Positions 32,640-44,640 of a DNA stretch of 64,000 nucleotides are shown here, piece by piece. Each line of letters opens with the position of its first letter. The stretch's first letter is position 1. Made by a program: the position numbers and the translations under genes. The stretch comes from Metaphire vulgaris. Taxonomy: Eukaryota; Annelida; Clitellata; Crassiclitellata; Megascolecidae. The stretch covers positions 2,152,469 through 2,216,468 of the forward strand of contig CM030851.1 in the NCBI GenBank assembly GCA_018105865.1, written 5' to 3'. The notes beneath the pieces are model-generated. The model did not search any database and was not told where the DNA came from. It saw only the letters and a list, made by a program, of their open reading frames with translations.

Positions 32640-33665
32640 TTCACCTCGTAGACACTTATCCACAATATCAATGATCTTGACATTTATCTGTTGTCGAACT
32701 GGAGACCAATGCAGGTTTCGCAGTTCCAGTGTGATGTTCTATCGCCGACTGGTGCCCAGGATTGAACTGTTTGAAGGTGTCGTATAGTTGCCCAGCAGTC
32801 ACCTGGGCAGATAAGGCTGTTACTGCTGATCAGAGAGGAAACGAGAGTCGTAGCTGCTTCAGCGGTCAGTGGGGCCACCACAGTTTCAAGTGCCACAGTT
32901 GATAGAGATACATTGTAATTAGTAATTACACCCAAGACCAGGACAGAGCTTGAGCGCTGGATATCAACTCCGCCTAAGTGGATAATTGTCAATGTCAACT
33001 TAGCAGACTAGCTGGTTCCTTTGCCCAAGACTTAATATCATCTCAGTCTTTGAATGGTTCAGCTTAAGTCGGTTTAGGCGCAGCCAACTTTCGACACGGA
33101 CGACGCAGTAAGTGCGGCCATTGGTAAATCTTTTGGATCACGACTGAGGTAGAGTTGTATATCGTCCGCATAGAAAAGGGGAATTTAGTTGGAGCCCAGC
33201 CACGACATTCTCGCGTTCACAAATAAATATCGCGAAGAGCAGTAGACTTAAATACATAGCCCCGTGGAACGCCAAGGCGCATCTTCCTCTAGCACGAGAA
33301 CGTGTCATCATAGAGTACACGTAGCAGCCACCACCTGCAGCCTCATCCTGAGCTCCAACCTTCGTAGGAGAATCTTAGTGGTCCTTACAATCGAATGACG
33401 CGGATAGATCGAGCAGTACTAGTGTGGTCACCTTCATTTTGTCATCAGCATCGGAGAGAATGCGCAGAGGTGCGGTCTCGATCGAGTGGCACTGGCGGTA
33501 GGTGTCTGCGGATTGAGCCATCGGGAATTAATCGAATTTCATCAGATGAGCTGGTATTTGGTTCGCCGCTACTCGTTCAATTGCTTCTTGACAGGAACGA
33601 GAGATTCGAAATAGCGCGAAAGTTTGCCATTTCTTGAGCTTCTTGAGCCGAGGTGACATGACCGA
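32640..33665 (-). pseudogene. Decayed CR1-like LINE reverse transcriptase
   Basis: On the minus strand, pieces in different frames follow the order of a non-LTR reverse transcriptase. These are a TYRQCHSIETAPLRILSD-like piece (about 33500), TTLVLLDLSASFD (33410), a decayed GVP motif (33270), FYADDIQLYLSRDPKD (33175-33125, with the catalytic YADD), and VDIQRSSSVLVLGVI (about 32950). At least five frame breaks are needed. Same general family as 60181-62374. Confidence 0.75.
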
Positions 33666-33889
33666 CTCTTTCTGCGACACGCGGCTTTCAGGGAAAACTT
33701 AACTTAAGGATATTGGCCTGTCCCAGTAACAAATCCACTAATGGAACTGGGGCTTTGGATGGAAACCAGAGATCAAAAATAGAATCGTGAAACAGATTTT
33801 AAAATGAATCCGAAAATGAATGAAGCGATTTTAGAATCAATGAAACAAGAAGAAATAGCAGGAAATATTATATAGCTCCTGATGCTTGT

Positions 33890-34110
33890 TTGATCTTCCA
33901 ATTCACTGAGCATCTTCCGATCCAGACTTAAGACACATCTCTTTCAATTGGCGTTTCCTCCATAGTCCGTCTCCCTCTCTCCCTCTGACTGATCTCTGGA
34001 ATGACCTGGATCTTTCGCGGATTGATTTTGAAGTACCATCGATTGATACCTTGGGTATTAGAACTGGTGCTATAGAAGTGCATAATTATTATTATTTATT
34101 TGATTCATTC
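33890..34110 (+). pseudogene. LINE 3' end (CR1-like)
   Basis: SIFRSRLKTHLFQLAF is the usual last stretch of CR1/L2-type ORF2. It is followed by a short 3' UTR ending GAAGTGCATAATTATTATT. A matching 3' UTR lies inverted at 44395-44500. Confidence 0.7.
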
Positions 34111-34139
34111 TGATGCGAAATTACGCCATCTGGCGAATA

Positions 34140-34320
34140 TCAGCTGAACAGCTTCGCGACATGCTCACTTCGCAGTTAAACCGTTTCTCAGTTGTCACGG
34201 CCATCTGGCGAATGAAGACTTAGTCAACCTTAGGCTCCTACGTGCCTTGAACCCGTTTCGTCAGCGCGCCTGTGTAGCGTGTAACGAATCTGCAATCTTC
34301 CCATTCCCAAGTATATAGAA
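34140..34320 (-). mobile_element. tRNA-type SINE, decayed
   Basis: The family body (GCCATCTGGCGAATGAAG) and the inverse of a B-box-like stretch (GCCTTGAACCCGTTTCG) with GCGTGTAACGAATCTGC in the A-box position. Confidence 0.6.
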
Positions 34321-35032
34321 CTTTTACATAGGCCTAAGACTACGATCTGGAGCATTTTTAAGGAAAATATACCACTGCACAAAGCACAGAAAATTGTAAT
34401 TTTACCACTGCACATTTTCTATTTATCACTGCACATTTTGTGTACCACTCACGTTAGAAAAGGCCCTACTTCGATCTTATTTAGACCTAAATCTAAAACT
34501 TATTCGATTCTAGCAACGCAATTATTGATTGATTGAAGATTGATTGAAGATGATTTATTTCAACTCAACTTAAAACGGATGCATGTACAAACCAAGAGTA
34601 CATTTAAACAACCAAGCAAAATATGACCCTAATTATTGAAATAATTAAGAAATGTAAAACAACAAAAGGATGACTTATTTGGAATTAGATTTTAGCCGTC
34701 CCACAAATTCGAAACGAAGCGCCCTATCAATCACAACATTCCGTTAAATAAAAAACTAAAGTTAGCGAAATTATTCAATGTAGATTGATCCGTGTCTACT
34801 CTAAACCATAAATACTAGGCCTATGTGTGCGAATCCTCGTCAATTTTAGCCATTTTTTGCACCGAAATGTAGGATCGCATTTTGCGTTATTCGCTTTTTA
34901 TTGTTTACTTGGTCGTGAGTAACTTTAGACGGCATATCCAGTGAGTATCGTTGTGTGTGTTTGTTTATAGACGCGTCCGTATATGTGTGTAGATTTTCTC
35001 TTTACTTACACCACAAATACTTGGCTCTTCTG

Positions 35033-35476
35033 CAGTGGCGTAGCTAGGCAAAGTGCCGCCTGGGGGCGAAAATAAAAGTGCCGCCTTTTCGCGGCGGTAA
35101 ATTTTCAAAATTTCCTGAAAAAACCTTACAAATCAAGTCTTTATAAAGTCTGACAAGCAAAAAACCCTAATGTGAGTATCCAGAACACTCTCTATGCCCA
35201 CCAACATAGCTAGTATCTATGCTGGTGGGCAAGAAATCTGCTTCTGCCATAGAAACAATGGTTTCCATAGAAAAAACCATAGAAACAATGGTTTCTATGG
35301 TTTCTGGAAACTTTCTGCCCACCAGTGGGCGGAGCAACCGGACCTTGTTGGTAAACACTGGATACCCCTATAAAGACTAATAATTATAAAAATTAGGACA
35401 TCTCGAAAATGCCGCCTCTATAGGGCAAGTGCCGCCTGGGTCGCTTCGCCCCCTCTGCCCTCTCGCTACGCCACTG
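35033..35476. mobile_element. hAT MITE, CAGTGGCGTAGCTAG ends, with nested MITE
   Basis: Ends CAGTGGCGTAGCTAGG and CTCGCTACGCCACTG. The flanks CTCTTCTG/CTCCTCTG agree at 7 of 8. The interior carries the GCTTGTCA motif in minus orientation (35152) and the nested element 35174-35368. Confidence 0.85.
35174..35368. mobile_element. Nested small MITE, GTATCCAG ends
   Basis: Inverse orientation relative to its relative at 11986-12146: GAGTATCCAGAACACTC to CACTGGATACCCC. It contains an expansion of the phrase CCATAGAAACAATGGTTT not found in the other copy. Confidence 0.75.
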
Positions 35477-35934
35477 CTCCTCTGCATAGAAAGGTCTTCA
35501 TATTCAGCAACTGTTTGTATCAAAACGTAAGAGCGTAAGCCCCAGACGGCATTTTGAGTAACTTTCTAATTTACATAACATTTTTTAGAACAACTTGACC
35601 TTGCGGCTAAGCGGTGTTTCTTTTTATGACTCAATGGCGCTGTTTTATTGAGGGGTGTTATTGGATCTTAGTTAAATCTCACATTGTTTTATCCAACTGC
35701 CTTATGAAACAGTAAATTTTTGAAATCATTATTTTGAAATCCTGCTTTTATAACCAAATTAATGACTTTTGATGTCGAATGATGCTTGGTTGACTTCTTA
35801 TTTTGCGTTCCTTCATAATTTATCCTTTCAGTTTTATTCAGATTCATTTTAAAATCTGATAAACTTGCAGCCAATAAGTTTAAGGAAAAAATAATTTAAT
35901 AAATACGCACTTTTGAAGGACGGCTAGATAAATT

Positions 35935-36120
35935 AACTTCGCGCAGCACATGGCATTGAAATTCGCGATTCAACTAAAATCATTCTTAGCACCTTTATAA
36001 AAGAAATTCAGCGAGTTATAGAATGAAGAAATCCCGCTTAACCGCAAGGTGAAATCGGAAACAAGACTTTCTTCGTAATCCATCTCCTAAAAGTGTACGA
36101 CGCAAAATGCGAAGACCAAA
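35935..36120 (-). repeat. Inverted copy of the degenerate repeat unit
   Basis: On the minus strand it has, in order, GCATTTTGCGTC, CTTGCGGTTAAGCGGG, TTTATAAAGGTGC and TTGAATCGCGAATTTCAATG, then AAGTTAATTTA. This is the same block order as the plus-strand array at 7300-10100. Confidence 0.6.
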
Positions 36121-36234
36121 TTATTTCTGGTCTTAAGTTCTAATTCAAAAGAAAATGATCATTTATTGATCATTTTAATGATCATTAGATGATCTTTGTA
36201 GAAAGACAGGTCAAGAATTTACGACATAAACAAA

Positions 36235-36267
36235 CTATATATATATATATAATAGCTTGTTTGTGTC

Positions 36268-36320
<53 letters not shown>
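36235..36320. repeat. (TA)n microsatellite
   Basis: Two TA tracts separated by a short AGCTTGTTTGTGTCG spacer. Confidence 0.95.
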
Positions 36321-36323
<3 letters not shown>

Positions 36324-36601
36324 ATGCTGCATTTGTTGGCATATTTATTTTTACAAAAGATTATTTCTTATTTACTGGACAGAACTATTAAGGCAATAGT
36401 TTTAACTTTATACAGCGTTAGAGATAAAGTGTGTTTCGTCTTAATAGTGGGACTGTTGAAATCTTATAGCGTTGAACGCCTCGATAAATTAAACTGCTTA
36501 AATAAGATGGAATTGATTCTCATATCCCCATTGATTATTACTTAATGTCACTGCTATACAATAGACAATTCCTTTGTATCTTAACCTTTTACCTGGTAGT
36601 G

Positions 36602-36616
36602 TTTCTCTCACTCTCT

Positions 36617-36662
<46 letters not shown>
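36602..36662. repeat. (CT)n microsatellite
   Basis: About 60 bp of CT/TC repeats. Confidence 0.95.
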
Positions 36663-36664
<2 letters not shown>

Positions 36665-36669
36665 CATTC

Positions 36670-39299
36670 AGTCGCATCCATTATCGATTTGGAGTTCCAC
36701 CTCTGGCCTATCGGAGGCTATATAAAATAAATGAATTTGGTGGTATAATGACGGAGTTTTGGCAGCAACAATTTTGATTGGATTTTTTTAGACACCTTGT
36801 AGTTTACGTGTTGACCTTGTGCATGGCTAAGCAGTTTCTTCAATCTATAAATCAGTCCAGTGTTTTATACACGTATGCTTTGTCATATTAGTTAAACCGA
36901 GAATTTCAATGCCATATAATGGAGAAAAGTAGTTTATCGAATTGACTTTCAAAAGTTTGTATTTGTTGTTGCTCTTCTTAACTATCACATGGACACAATC
37001 TGATCAAACAGAATTTACAAAAGAATGCGATAGCAAATGAAACGATAAACGAGGCAAGAACAAATTACTTGAAACGAAGAGCTGCATATCGTAGTTGGTT
37101 TCATTCATACAGACGCAAGATTGCGCCATCTGACGATTATCAGCAGAACACTTTCTCTACATGAAATAAAAGTCTACCAAGCGTATAATGTTTACAGTTT
37201 TCTATGGATACTGAAAGTGTGACGTCATGCTGGTTCTTACCCCTCCCCGGAGGCGCAGCGTGCCAATGACTAGTATGGCACTAGCTATGGGGGGGCACAC
37301 AACTGGGGGCGACAAATTTTGGAGGGACGACGTTCTTTTTGCTTGTCACCATTGTATATCGAGTGAAAGCGGCAAACCTTAAAAGGGGCGGCAAATTTCA
37401 AATGGGCGGCAAATTTATTTTAGAAGCGATGACCTTTTCCCTTGTCAGAGAATTTTTAGTGAAGGCGGCAAACTTCGGCAAACTTTAGGAGGGACGGCAA
37501 ATTTAAAATTTAAAACTTTTGGAAACGGTCATGGGCCACATGAGCGGCATGAGTGCTAGCTACGCCTCTGACGCCAAAGACCCTAGATCCGCCTCTGATA
37601 TGAATGAATTTGGGGCGGCGGATTAGCCATGAGCCATAGCCCATAGGCGGCCAAAGTGCACGCTACGCCACTGCCCCTCCCCTGTCACCAAACACTGCCA
37701 CACGTTCTCAGACCCCCATTGGCGTGACGTACTTTATGGAGGGTCATTTGGAGATCCCCTTGTTAGACAGAAATCAAAAGGTCAAAATGAGAATAATGTA
37801 AAACAGATCGTAAAAAGAATCCGAATAAGAGAAAGTGAAACGATAAATGATGAAGCAACAAAAGATTTGAAAGTAGAGCTCTTCAAATGAGTTTCAAAAA
37901 AGCTTAGGAAACCCTGGTCTATTGAGCTTTTAAAAATTAATCTCATTTCGCAACAACGCAAGGAAAGCGTATGCGACCATTTCGCTCTGAAACTCCAACA
38001 ATAGAAAATCTGTTTGCACAATATTATGGAAACCTAGCGGATAAGCGATTATGCCAAACTCATAGGATTTTTAAGACGCGTAATAGAGGGCTAAAGTTTA
38101 AAGAAGATAATTTTCAAGAAATTTCAATATTTATTTCTCTCCGTTTGTCTTATTGGGCGTCTCGAAATTTTTTAAAATGTGTTTCCATGCATTTTTAATT
38201 TTCGGACGCGTTTTTGAGGGTCAAAACCCTCTACACTGTCGAGTATTTGCTTCACTGAATTTAATCAAAGTAGATTAGAAAAGCACAGAAGACAAAATAT
38301 TCTGTTTTGGAATTCAGTTAAATAAATCTACTACCGATAAACCATTGGTACTTTAGAGGTAACCGAAATTAAAGAGCACGCCCTAAAAATAGCAAGAAAT
38401 ATTTTATAAATAGACGACGCGTCGCTTAACCGCTTGTCGGCGCTTGAAGAACGAATAATAATTTGGAAGGGAAGCTTCTATTTCAATTATGAAGCAATTA
38501 ACGCAAAATGCGTATAGTGGATAATTTAAATTTAAAGCTCAATTAAACACTCGTTCGTCCTCTAAAGTTTCTAAACAGTTAAGACTCTTTTAAGCACAAT
38601 AGGCAAATGTTATTATGCCAACACAATAAATGGCCGCATTTAAAAACATATCGCTGTATTCAGCATTTCCAAATCACAATATTTGCATAGGACAACTCTC
38701 CGAACGACTGTTGGAAACTTGGAGCAATAATACACAGGAGAGAATATAAGCCTATACAGGCCTGCTTAACGGCTGAAGCCAACTATGGGCATGTGGGCGG
38801 AGCCTATCCGCCATATGTTTTTACGCAAAACATAGGAAAAAGCCGAGATTGCGTTTTTAAAAAAGCGCAGAAAAGCCCGGATTTGAAAACGGTCGAATTT
38901 CATATTCCAAAAATAGCGACGACCAATGAAAAAAGTCTCATGAATATTCATGTGCGTTTACAAATATGGCGTCCACAGCTGGCTTCAACATAAAGACTTA
39001 TGCTGGACGCATGGTTGGAAAACAGTCTACATGACAGATCTTTGAATAATTCCGTGCTGACCATAAGCTTAGCTTATATTTATCAGCTCCACTGCAGACG
39101 CAATGCAGCATCGTTATCATAACCGCGCCACCTAGCGACTATCGCCAAAATGTTTTCTATGTTCAGTCAAAATTAATATCTCGTTCAGTTTGGGCAAAAT
39201 GCACTTTCCTATGTTAATACCTTGTTGCGTCTCTACCATTTAGTTAAATCACCTTTCCTTAAGTCATTCGCCCAACAATGGACTAAATGCTTTAGCAAA
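36670..39299. other. No gene; hAT-like ends at 37250-37680
   Basis: GAGGCGCAGCGTGCC near 37251 and GCACGCTACGCCACTG ending near 37672 look like the ends of one composite hAT-type element with inner GCTAGC/GCTAGCTACGCCTCT repeats. Two GCTTGTCA-type motifs occur inside. The degenerate repeat unit appears at 36830-36915 and inverted at 38400-38515. No coding frame is supported. Confidence 0.45.
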
Positions 39300-39730
39300 G
39301 GGGTTGTCCATTAATTACGTCAACAATTTTTGAGCACGTTTTAACACCCCCCCTGTCAACACCTTTAAAACTTTCAGTTACCCCTCTATAATTAAGGTAA
39401 AAACGTTTGACGCTCCCACTAAGATCAGTAACGGGACCTCTAAAAAGTTTAAGAGGTTATTATTTTTTGCGGCGATTACCTCCCACTCATTTGTTAGCTC
39501 ATCAAATGTCATAATGTGGTGGTGATGACCTTGTTTATTGCTTGTGTCAGGCTTTTTCCGTTATAGTAGATATTATTCCACTAAATTTCCTATTTTTGAT
39601 TAATTGCAAAAAACGAAATAGTTGATGTCAACTTCTCTTAAACCCGCTCTCCTGTCAACAACTGTCAAACTTTTTCAAACTCCTCCCCCCGCCCTATTTA
39701 ATTTTGTTGACGTAATTAATTGACAGCCCC
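39300..39730. mobile_element. MITE, GGGGTTGTCCATTAATTACG ends
   Basis: Ends GGGGTTGTCCATTAATTACG and CGTAATTAATTGACAGCCCC. Same family as 51368-51758. AAA flanks both sides, a possible 3 bp duplication. Confidence 0.8.
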
Positions 39731-40479
39731 AAACGTAAAGTAACAGCAAAAATAATTGTCTTCTAAAATAGACTTCCACTTGAATTAATGATGCTAAATT
39801 GACCTCTAGTCAATGACCCTTGACACCCATAATCCAAATTCTGAGACACGAGTTAAAGAATTAATAACTAATATAAGTGCTGACTCTAAATAAACAGGGT
39901 CTTTATCTATCGAGGGAGTATGGTGCTCAAGACTGTGACGCAAATGGTAAAATTAAATCGATTAATCGTTCAAATTTCTTCACCGGATTCTTATATCGCA
40001 TCGTTCGTACCAGTAAAAGCGATATTCTATCTATATTCTTGACCAGAATCATAAAGATTGGATCTTCTATCTATAAAGATCTTCATCAATAATAACAATT
40101 TTTTCTTCAAAAACTTCGATCGTGAATGTTACAGTCGGCATTTTGACTTGTTTACTGCTTCCTTTATAGATTTTTCAAGACAACACCTTGCAGAGGAGAT
40201 GATGTTCTTCAATCCGTCGAGCTATTTTATAAAGGCGTGTTTGGGATCATAGTTAAATCTCACATTTAAATGTTTTGTAGAACGTTATATAATCCAGGTG
40301 AATTCAAAAGCACCATATTAATTTACTAAGTCACTTCTTTATCTACTATGTTTGAATTCAGTGATAGGAAAGTTGAGTTGATTGATTCTTAACGCTTGGT
40401 TATCTGGCCTAATACAGACCCCCTCTTCAAAGTAATCAAATGATTTAAAATTGAAACTGCAGTGATCAACACATTGCAA
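39731..40479. other. 3' flank of the ankyrin/Mab-21 gene
   Basis: No gene is seen. A decayed repeat unit (GGCATTTTGACTTG, TTATAAAGGCGTGTTTGG, GTTAAATCTCACATTTAA) lies at 40138-40275. No clear polyadenylation site was identified. Confidence 0.5.
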
Positions 40480-41856
40480 TTAGACATCTGTACGAAGTTT
40501 TTGGAGGAGGTCTTCTCTTCGGAACGGTTGATTTGAATTTCTTGGATCGGGAATCGAGAATTCCACCTCAGTTCTCTCACCACAAACTGACCAATAGATA
40601 CGATATACGTCGATGATTCCGTCGATTGTGTTGCAGATCTTTGCGCAATAGCCTTGATTTCCTGCGCTTCTACTGCGAGACTTCATCACGTGTTTCAAAA
40701 TTTCCAAGCCGTTGTCTCCATCGACGCCGAGAATTTTCAAACGGTCGTGATTTGATTTTGCATAATCAGTGAACGGAAGATGAAAATCTGGGAGGAAATA
40801 ACATGGCACAAAATCTTGAAGACAAAAGAGAAGGTAACACTTCAACAGTTTTCTTACCCAGAAGTTCAATTCAGTTTCTTTCACTTCCTCAATACAAGAT
40901 TCTTCAAGGCTTCGATTTTCAAAAGCCTCCAAACAATAGAGAAGACATGTTTTAAGGATATACGAGTGTTTTGGCTTCTGTACTATTTGTTTAGCCACCA
41001 TATAAGCAGCTCTAGCAGCAGCTGGACTTTTAACGACAATTTCACTCTCAGCTGCTGCGAATGAAATTCTTGCATAGGGAGCGGAATATGGAATCCAAGG
41101 ATATTTTCTCTGCGGTTGATCGAAAACCAAACTGCATTCGTTGCGAAAATTTTCAAAATTCGTGTGATGTATTGCGTATTTCGGCCGCCAATTGTCAATG
41201 CGAATGCAAGGAACAATGTCAACGGAGATTTTCTTGAATACGCATTTGTTATCAATAGTCCGAATGGCTCTAAGTTTTAAGGTTGCACAGACCCGAGGAG
41301 GGAGCACAAATGCACTTTCGTCAAAATAGTGATTGTCTTCTGTTAAATCAAATACATTTTCATTTTCCCAGAATTTCCTGTCTTCAAGAACTCGTTGAAT
41401 ACAAATTTGAAACCTCGAATTGATTTCATCCGTAAGCAGAAATCCATCTTCGTTGAAGAATTTCCTGAACGTTTCTGATTCGAGATTGGGAACGTGGTCT
41501 GACTTTTTAAGCAAATGAACGAAACCTTTCGGGAAAGACGAATATTGAACAATTTGACAGCACTGACTGAGTTTCAGGAGTATGACATTAAAATCAAATT
41601 CGTCTGGTTCGTTGATTTTCGTGTTTTCTTTTGCACTTCCAACCAACATGAATCTGCTTTCAAAGAGAGGTTCTTTATCAGCGACGAGCCTCAGAAGTTT
41701 TTCGACAAATTTTGTGACTTCCTCGTAGATGATTAACGCCTCCTGGTCTCTGTAAGCAAAATGGGCAGTTTGCCAGATGTTGTATGCAAAGTTTGGAGGA
41801 TAAAATTCAGGAATAACTAGTTTTAGCAAATTCGTCGTTCCAACCGGTGATGCAAT
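40480..41856 (-). CDS. Mab-21/cGAS-like nucleotidyltransferase half of an ankyrin/Mab-21 fusion gene (copy B)
   Basis: 458 readable residues from the transposon junction to a TAA. A GS pair is followed 12 residues later by PDEFDF, giving two metal-binding acids. The third acid lies about 125 residues on in ISVDIVP. LKTCLLYCLE marks the C-terminal helical lobe. All three catalytic acids of the Mab-21/cGLR family are therefore kept, which fits an active enzyme; many Mab-21 proteins lack them. No zinc-ribbon Cys cluster like that of vertebrate cGAS was seen. Known members sense nucleic acid and make cyclic dinucleotides for STING; that role here is inference. No ATG opens this half: the frame simply runs on into the pogo terminus at 41858. 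Removing that element joins it in frame to the ankyrin half at 45350 (codons CAT then ATT). Confidence 0.85.
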   Translation of the reverse strand: MASPVGTTNLLKLVIPEFYPPNFAYNIWQTAHFAYRDQEALIIYEEVTKFVEKLLRLVADKEPLFESRFMLVGSAKENTKINEPDEFDFNVILLKLSQCCQIVQYSSFPKGFVHLLKKSDHVPNLESETFRKFFNEDGFLLTDEINSRFQICIQRVLEDRKFWENENVFDLTEDNHYFDESAFVLPPRVCATLKLRAIRTIDNKCVFKKISVDIVPCIRIDNWRPKYAIHHTNFENFRNECSLVFDQPQRKYPWIPYSAPYARISFAAAESEIVVKSPAAARAAYMVAKQIVQKPKHSYILKTCLLYCLEAFENRSLEESCIEEVKETELNFWVRKLLKCYLLFCLQDFVPCYFLPDFHLPFTDYAKSNHDRLKILGVDGDNGLEILKHVMKSRSRSAGNQGYCAKICNTIDGIIDVYRIYWSVCGERTEVEFSIPDPRNSNQPFRREDLLQKLRTDV

Positions 41857-42174
41857 AGGGTAAACTAATGGAATCCTGGCCACCTTAAATGTTTGAAAGC
41901 TCCAAACCAGTTGTCAGTACAATTTTTATCCAATTTTGCGCTATAATATCATGAAACGGACGGCAAATTTACTAAAAATGCTTTTTAAAGTCACATAATG
42001 TATAAAATTCTATTTTTAAAAGAATAAAAACGGCAAAACGAGAAATTCACAATTTCCTGGCCACATTATTTCAATCCTGGCCATGTGGCCAGGATTAGAG
42101 CATAATATTTTAGCAAGCTCTTTTATCCAAGCGATGTCAAATTACAATTGTAAAATTTGAATGATCCACTATGG

Positions 42175-42560
42175 CAGTGGTTCTCAAATCTCAACCCGTG
42201 GTCCGCCGACCAAAAGTGGTCTGCGAGAGGGGCTAGTAGCCTAGTGCCTAGTAGCCGAGGCAAATTCTTAAAAAACGCTAATAAAAATTACATATATATT
42301 TTCCATGTCAGTGGCGTTGCCATGGGTGAGTTGGGGGTTAACCCCCCCCCTTGGGTGCCCGGACCCAACATGTTTTAGAGCAAGCAGCACAATTAAATAA
42401 GGTGACGCCCCTTTTTTGCTTGTCGGGGCACTGGGGAGGAACGAATATCACACCCGATGAAATTTTTTGCTTGCCATGATTTTTCTCAATTTTCAGGTGG
42501 CCCGTGAGAAATTTCTTATCTTTAAAAGTGGTCCGTGAGGCAAGGAGATCTAAGAACATG
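42175..42560. mobile_element. hAT-like insertion inside the pogo element
   Basis: Left end CAGTGGTTCTCAAATC, typical of Charlie-type hAT termini, then CGTGGTCCGCCGACC. Right part AGTGGTCCGTGAGG and GATCTAAGAACATG. An inner CAGTGGCGTTGCCATGGG and two GCTTGTC/GCTTGCC motifs suggest another nested MITE. No matching flanks were found. Confidence 0.55.
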
Positions 42561-43144
42561 CAGATTCAGGTGTAGACTTGTTTCTGTATGTGGCATGATC
42601 TTGTTCAAGTTGTTCTCCTCCATGCACTTATTGCACTATGGAAACCCACTTAATCATACTTACAAGAACTATGGGTACTGAAAATTGGATTAAATGCGTT
42701 TTTTAACTTAGCATGATTAACTTAGCATGATTTAAAGTGGCTTAGAAGGCATTACTGGATAAAAGTTTTGTGTAAAATAATCATTTATGATCTACAAAAC
42801 AGCTGCATTAAGTGAACTTGTCTTGCATTTAGCCTAGTATACAGTAGGCTACAAGAATATATAATATTCATTAATTTTATATTTAATAAAATTATGAAAA
42901 CAATTAATAGCCTAACTAGGCCTACTTAATAAACTAGATGTCAGCTCAGCTGAAAATAATAATCAAACAGCTTTCATTGACTATCATAGAGGCTGTCATT
43001 GCCCATTTAAAGCACAACTACAATATTCATAACTAACTTCAGGTTTTGAAGATATAAAACATTTGGTGTAGGTATATGCAGTCCAAAGAGTCTCTGTGAG
43101 AACAAGCTTAAAATTTTAATGCTAATTTATTAGTGCAACTGTTC

Positions 43145-44152
43145 TTAGAAGTTCTGATCTAGAGCTACTCTAAAAATCACATCAGGTCTTACAACTCGCA
43201 GCAAGAAGAAAATGCAGACTAAACTAATTATAATAAATATCAATTTAGAGAAACATTTTGGTATAAATGTTTTGGCATACAACCAAAGAACATTAGGCCT
43301 ATACACACTTTTCACAAACAAATATATTGTTCTCAACATTAGCACACTCTTCATGAACCCATGAAAAACAGTCGCTGCACTGAATCCATTCTTCTGTTGG
43401 CTGATCAGTTTCAGATTCATACAAATAAAGCAAAAGTCAGACTTGTGCTGATTCCTACTAGGCCTAGTTGTACTACTGCAACTCATTCTCTTTTTTGGTT
43501 TCCTTTCTTGACATCCAGAAGTATACACACTTGAATGTGCTGCCTGATAGTTTTCGCTATATTGGTTCACTTTGCCAACATGTTTATCTGTAATTTTTAA
43601 TTCCGGCTTGACCTTTTTTTGCTCTTTTGTAGTCTCATCCGTCATCAGTGGTTTCTTAAAATCTTTGCTGATCTGTGTTGATGATTCATCTTTGCTTTGC
43701 TGCAGAATAGGTGCAATGCAGGCTTTTGAATTATTTGCATCCTCTTGGCATTTTATTCTTAGACTGTCTTCCATGCATTTATGTCTCACAGCCGCTGTTC
43801 CTTCAGGCTGTCGAAGTCGTAATTCAGGATGGCGTCGTTTTACACCACTCCACCACTTTTCTGAAGGCAATCCATTCACGAATTTTACTCCAAACTTTTC
43901 TGCAAATTGGCTTGCATAAACAAAGAAAGGTCGCTTTCCAAAACCAATGCCAAGAGAAGCCCTGTTTCCAGCATAATCCACTAGTTTCATTTCCTGCTCA
44001 AAAGATAATTTTGTTGGATGACCTGGTCGTGCACTTAAGCTGGTCTTACCAGCCACCCGAGTGTGTAGTGTACATCGGGGTATTCCAAACATTTGGCTCG
44101 CCCTTCTCTGTGACATGATGCGACTTGTCACAGCACTGACTGCCGATTTCAT
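43145..44152 (-). pseudogene. Pogo/Tigger-type transposase remnant: psq-type HTH, DDE core deleted
   Basis: The N-terminal 125 residues match the pogo/Tigger DNA-binding region: MSQRRASQMFGIPRCTLHTR (psq-type HTH), SLSARPGHPTKLS, then the CENP-B-like piece KWWSGVKRRHPELRLRQPEG. A 110-residue polar linker follows, and then CFIC. Just after CFIC the frame breaks: in another frame the DNA reads WIQCSDCFSWVHEECA, the end of the PHD-like zinc finger common at the C-terminus of these proteins. The whole DDE catalytic domain is absent between linker and finger. The last 80 residues in the printed frame are therefore out of frame. Non-functional as a transposase; a DNA-binding product remains conceivable. 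Confidence 0.75.
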
Positions 44153-44394
44153 ATTGTCATCTGTCCAATTTAAGCATTTCCCTCGTTTTGTGTGTGTTTT
44201 CTTTACACATAAAAGGCCCAGTGGTCTTTGAATTGCCTAGAGAATGGCTGTTCATCTTATGTTTACCCATAATAAAATGTAAGAGATAGATGCAAAAATC
44301 CTATAAAATCAAGACAAGTGATTGCTGTAAAATCTGTAACAATCAGTACTAAAACAAATTCTTACATATTTCATTTTAATAATAAATAATAATA

Positions 44395-44500
44395 ATTATG
44401 CACTTCTATAGCACCATTTCTAACACTCAAGGGTATCAATTGATGGTACTTCAAATCCATCTGCAAAAGACCAGGTCATTCCAAGCTTAGCTGCCAGAAA
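44395..44500 (-). pseudogene. LINE 3' end fragment
   Basis: Inverse of the 3' UTR at 33990-34110: AATAATTATGCACTTCTATA, then GGTATCAATTGATGGTACTT. It ends in the AATAAT tail expected at a LINE 3' terminus. Lies inside the pogo element. Confidence 0.65.
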
Positions 44501-44516
44501 ACAAGTAAGACTCCAG

Positions 44517-44640
44517 GCCTTTGGGGATTGACTTGGCTGGAGGGGAAGAGACTCAGTTCAATGCAAAAATTTGTGTCGGTGTTGGGATCTGGGGATTGAG
44601 GTTTGAGGACGGAATTTCCCCCCTATGAGGCCTATATAAT
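44517..44640. repeat. Dispersed repeat related to 28054-28212
   Basis: CAGGCCTTTGGGGATTGACT followed by AATTTGTGTCGGTG matches the repeat at the gap edge. Confidence 0.65.
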
